A stretch of DNA of 64,000 nt from Planctomycetota bacterium (GTDB lineage: Bacteria; Planctomycetota; PLA2; JAEUHO01): the NCBI GenBank assembly GCA_029259775.1, contig JAJDEN010000058.1:186001-250000 (forward strand), in the 5' to 3' direction. Made by a program: the position numbers and the translations under genes. The notes beneath the pieces are model-generated. The model worked only from the letters and a program-made list of their open reading frames with translations, was not told the DNA's origin and made no database searches. Shown in pieces: positions 62,269 to 64,000 of this stretch (the stretch's first letter is position 1; each line of letters begins with the position of its first letter).

Positions 62269-62297
62269 GTAGGGGCGGATACATGATCCGCCCCTAC
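62269..62297. repeat. 12-bp perfect palindrome between convergent genes (terminator or REP-like)
   Basis: GTAGGGGCGGAT and ATCCGCCCCTAC flank ACATG, forming a long perfect hairpin between two convergent genes. There is no T-run. It may stop transcription from both sides. Similar GTAGGGGCG palindromes are common intergenic repeats in several phyla, so it could be a repetitive (REP-like) element. Confidence 0.65.
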
Positions 62298-62320
62298 GGC
62301 CCAAGGGGATGGGCTCGCGC

Positions 62321-63844
62321 CTACTCGAACAGCGAGCGCACGAGCTTGCGCCACCATGTCGGGCGCTTGCTCTTCTTGTGGCCGTGCTTGTGCTTGTGGG
62401 TCGGCGCCGCTTCCCTCGCCGCCCGCTCCTTGAGGTCCTTGCCCGGGTTCTTCGGCGTGCGCAGCGAGCGCAGGAACGCCAACACGTCGCGACGCTGATT
62501 GTCGGTGAGGTTCTCGAAGCGATCTCGGACCGGCTGCGCCTCGCCGCCGTGCGCGAGGATGGCGTCGGTCAGCGTCGTCGCGCGACCGTCGTGCAGGTAC
62601 GGCGCCGTGTCAGCGACGCCCCAGAGGCGCGCCGTGACGAACTCGCGATTCCGCTTCTCGTCTGCGAGCGCGAAGTCTTCCTTCAGGCCGTCGCCCATGT
62701 CGTGGCGCTTCAAGTCGCTGAACAGGGGGATCTTCAAGCCTCCTCGGCGCACCTTGTCGAAGCGGCGGGCGCCGCGGCTGAGGTCGACGTCGAGGTAGGT
62801 ATTCGCGAAGGGCCGCGTAGCGACCTCCGGGAAGCGCAGGGGCAGCTTGCGCCGTGAGGTCTCGAGCGACGGCTTGTGGCACTGCACGCAGCCCATCTGC
62901 TGGAACAGTGCGTAGCCCCGCCGCGCCGACCGCGAACGTCGGTCCTGGATGGGGTGCTCCAGCGTGACCGCGAAGGCGTGCAGCGCTGAGAGGTCGCCGG
63001 GCAGCACCTCGTTGACGTAGGAATCGCCGTCGGCGTCGACGTCCTCGCCGACGACCTCGGTCGGCTCCATCCCGAAGTGGAAGCGCATGGCGCCGCGGTC
63101 GAAGTCGCGCACGGTCGTGAACTCCCCCTTGCGCCCGAAGGGGCGCACGACGAGATCGGCGTTCACGCCTTCGAGATTCGTGTCGTCGATCGCGCCCGCC
63201 GCGTCGGCTCGGATCGAGCCGAAGTGGACGCCCTTGGTCTCGAGCGCGACGTCCGTGCCGGGATGGGCGATCGCGTGGGCCTTGAGGGCCTGCAGGTCCG
63301 CAGTCATCTCCAGCCCGAGCAACTCCACACCGCCGGTACCGAACAGGAAGGGCGGGTTGGCGAAGCGGCCGTTGTAGGCGGCCTTGCCGTCGAGGTTCTC
63401 GTTGAGCGTGTCGAAGCGGGTGCCCATGATGATCGCGTTGCTGTTGGAGCCCCCGACGCCGCCCAGGCCCATGGTGGGGGGCATGGTCGAGGCGCGGACG
63501 ATGCTGTGGCACTCGAGGCAGGTCTGCGCGTCGAGACCGTTGACGCGCAGGAAGGTCCCGTTGCCCTGCAGGGTCGGCCGGCCACCCACACGCAAGGGGT
63601 TCGCGGCGTTGAGCGGCCCGTCGCCGTAGCCGTCATGGCGGTTGAACGGCGTACTGAAGATCCGCATGCCGAGCATGCGGATGTCGTCCAGGCGCGTCGT
63701 GCCCGAGGCGATCTCCGCTTGGGTCAGGCGGTCTCGCGGCAGGGACGGCCCCTCGCCGGCGGGGGCGTCGTTCGCATGGGCCAGCAGGGCTCCGCTGACC
63801 GGCAGCGCGAGCACGACGAACAGGGACATCCACAACTGGCGCAT
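62321..63844 (-). CDS. Di-heme c-type cytochrome, peroxidase/oxidoreductase-like
   Basis: This 507-residue protein has a signal peptide (LFVVLALPVSGALLAHA) and two c-type heme sites: C109LECH113 and C319VQCH323. The segments RFDTLNENLDG, PPFLFGTGGVELLG, RGYALFQQMGC and WGVADTAPYLHDGRATTL match the di-heme oxidoreductase/cytochrome c peroxidase (DHOR/DUF1111-like) group. It should transfer electrons in the periplasm-like space, perhaps reducing peroxide. The C-terminus carries a His/Lys-rich tail (THKHKHGHKKSK) that could bind metal. It converges with the giant TPR gene. Confidence 0.88.
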   Translation of the reverse strand: MRQLWMSLFVVLALPVSGALLAHANDAPAGEGPSLPRDRLTQAEIASGTTRLDDIRMLGMRIFSTPFNRHDGYGDGPLNAANPLRVGGRPTLQGNGTFLRVNGLDAQTCLECHSIVRASTMPPTMGLGGVGGSNSNAIIMGTRFDTLNENLDGKAAYNGRFANPPFLFGTGGVELLGLEMTADLQALKAHAIAHPGTDVALETKGVHFGSIRADAAGAIDDTNLEGVNADLVVRPFGRKGEFTTVRDFDRGAMRFHFGMEPTEVVGEDVDADGDSYVNEVLPGDLSALHAFAVTLEHPIQDRRSRSARRGYALFQQMGCVQCHKPSLETSRRKLPLRFPEVATRPFANTYLDVDLSRGARRFDKVRRGGLKIPLFSDLKRHDMGDGLKEDFALADEKRNREFVTARLWGVADTAPYLHDGRATTLTDAILAHGGEAQPVRDRFENLTDNQRRDVLAFLRSLRTPKNPGKDLKERAAREAAPTHKHKHGHKKSKRPTWWRKLVRSLFE

Positions 63845-64000
63845 GCAACCACTCCCACAAGTGCACTCACGAGTCCCGCGCAGGGACCGTGCGGCGCCGA
63901 GTATCGCCTCGGAAGCCGACGGCTCAACCGTGGGGACGGCGCTTTGCGCGGTCGTGACTCAAAACGAGTCACTGCACGCGTGTGTTGGCGACGCTCGCCA
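63845..64000. other. Upstream region at the right window edge
   Basis: These 156 bases precede the cytochrome gene. I see no gene or repeat. CGATACT on the minus strand about 60 bases upstream might be its -10 box, but it is weak. Confidence 0.3.

Noticed and set aside
1..64000. CRISPR arrays, tRNA, rRNA, transposase or prophage genes
   Set aside because: No regularly spaced repeats, tRNA-like cloverleaf, rRNA segment or mobile-element protein was recognised on either strand.

Overview
This 64 kb window is high-GC bacterial DNA, most likely from the Planctomycetota. The signs are secreted TPR and WD40-type proteins, an ECF sigma factor coupled to a membrane Ser/Thr kinase with a WD40-like C-terminus, a sigma factor fused to a membrane-anchored extracytoplasmic domain, a CHAT/TPR protein, and a MoxR/DUF58/BatA operon ending in a giant TPR protein. 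No rRNA, tRNA, CRISPR array, transposase or prophage gene was seen.

The most striking observation is three genes that each appear to read an in-frame TGA as selenocysteine. (1) A TlpA/thioredoxin-like protein (25764..26762, minus) has the active site W-U-G-P-C. (2) An ArsM/UbiE-like methyltransferase (37487..38284) has U-I-A-G-A where relatives have Cys. (3) A secreted protein of unknown function (44625..45860) has a Gly-Cys-Sec-Gly motif. Each TGA is followed at the usual bacterial SECIS distance by a hairpin whose small loop has G at position 1 or 2. TGA is an ordinary stop elsewhere, including many GTGA/ATGA gene junctions. The selenocysteine machinery (selA/B/C/D) is not in the window and is predicted elsewhere in the genome.

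Layout. 1-2069: tail of a cut-off gene, then (minus) a Rieske/glutamate-synthase-type oxidoreductase and a small CPXCG protein. 2417-14918: a plus-strand surface-signalling block of lipoprotein, transmembrane sigma factor fusion, large lipoprotein, ECF sigma factor and Ser/Thr kinase. 14915-24856: inositol-monophosphatase-like enzyme, two secreted or anchored proteins (one with a cysteine-less thioredoxin fold), a HAD hydrolase, the CHAT/TPR protein and two membrane proteins. 25003-33259: mscL, a small inverted-repeat element, the seleno-thioredoxin, a methyltransferase, a 2OG-Fe(II) oxygenase, HAD phosphatase, SLC12-type transporter, cupin, heme lipoprotein and small proteins. 33308-37357: biotin operon bioB / bioF-bioD fusion / bioA (minus). 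37487-45860: seleno-methyltransferase, lipoproteins, PLD-family protein, GNAT, aminotransferase, cysteine-dioxygenase-like protein, DinB protein and the third selenoprotein. 45969-62245: one seven-gene operon with mostly overlapping starts. 62321-63844: a di-heme peroxidase-like protein on the opposite strand.

Many genes have a GCTAnnnT-like element 5-45 nt before the start codon, probably the -10 box of the housekeeping sigma factor. In several cases it is so close that the mRNA must be nearly leaderless.
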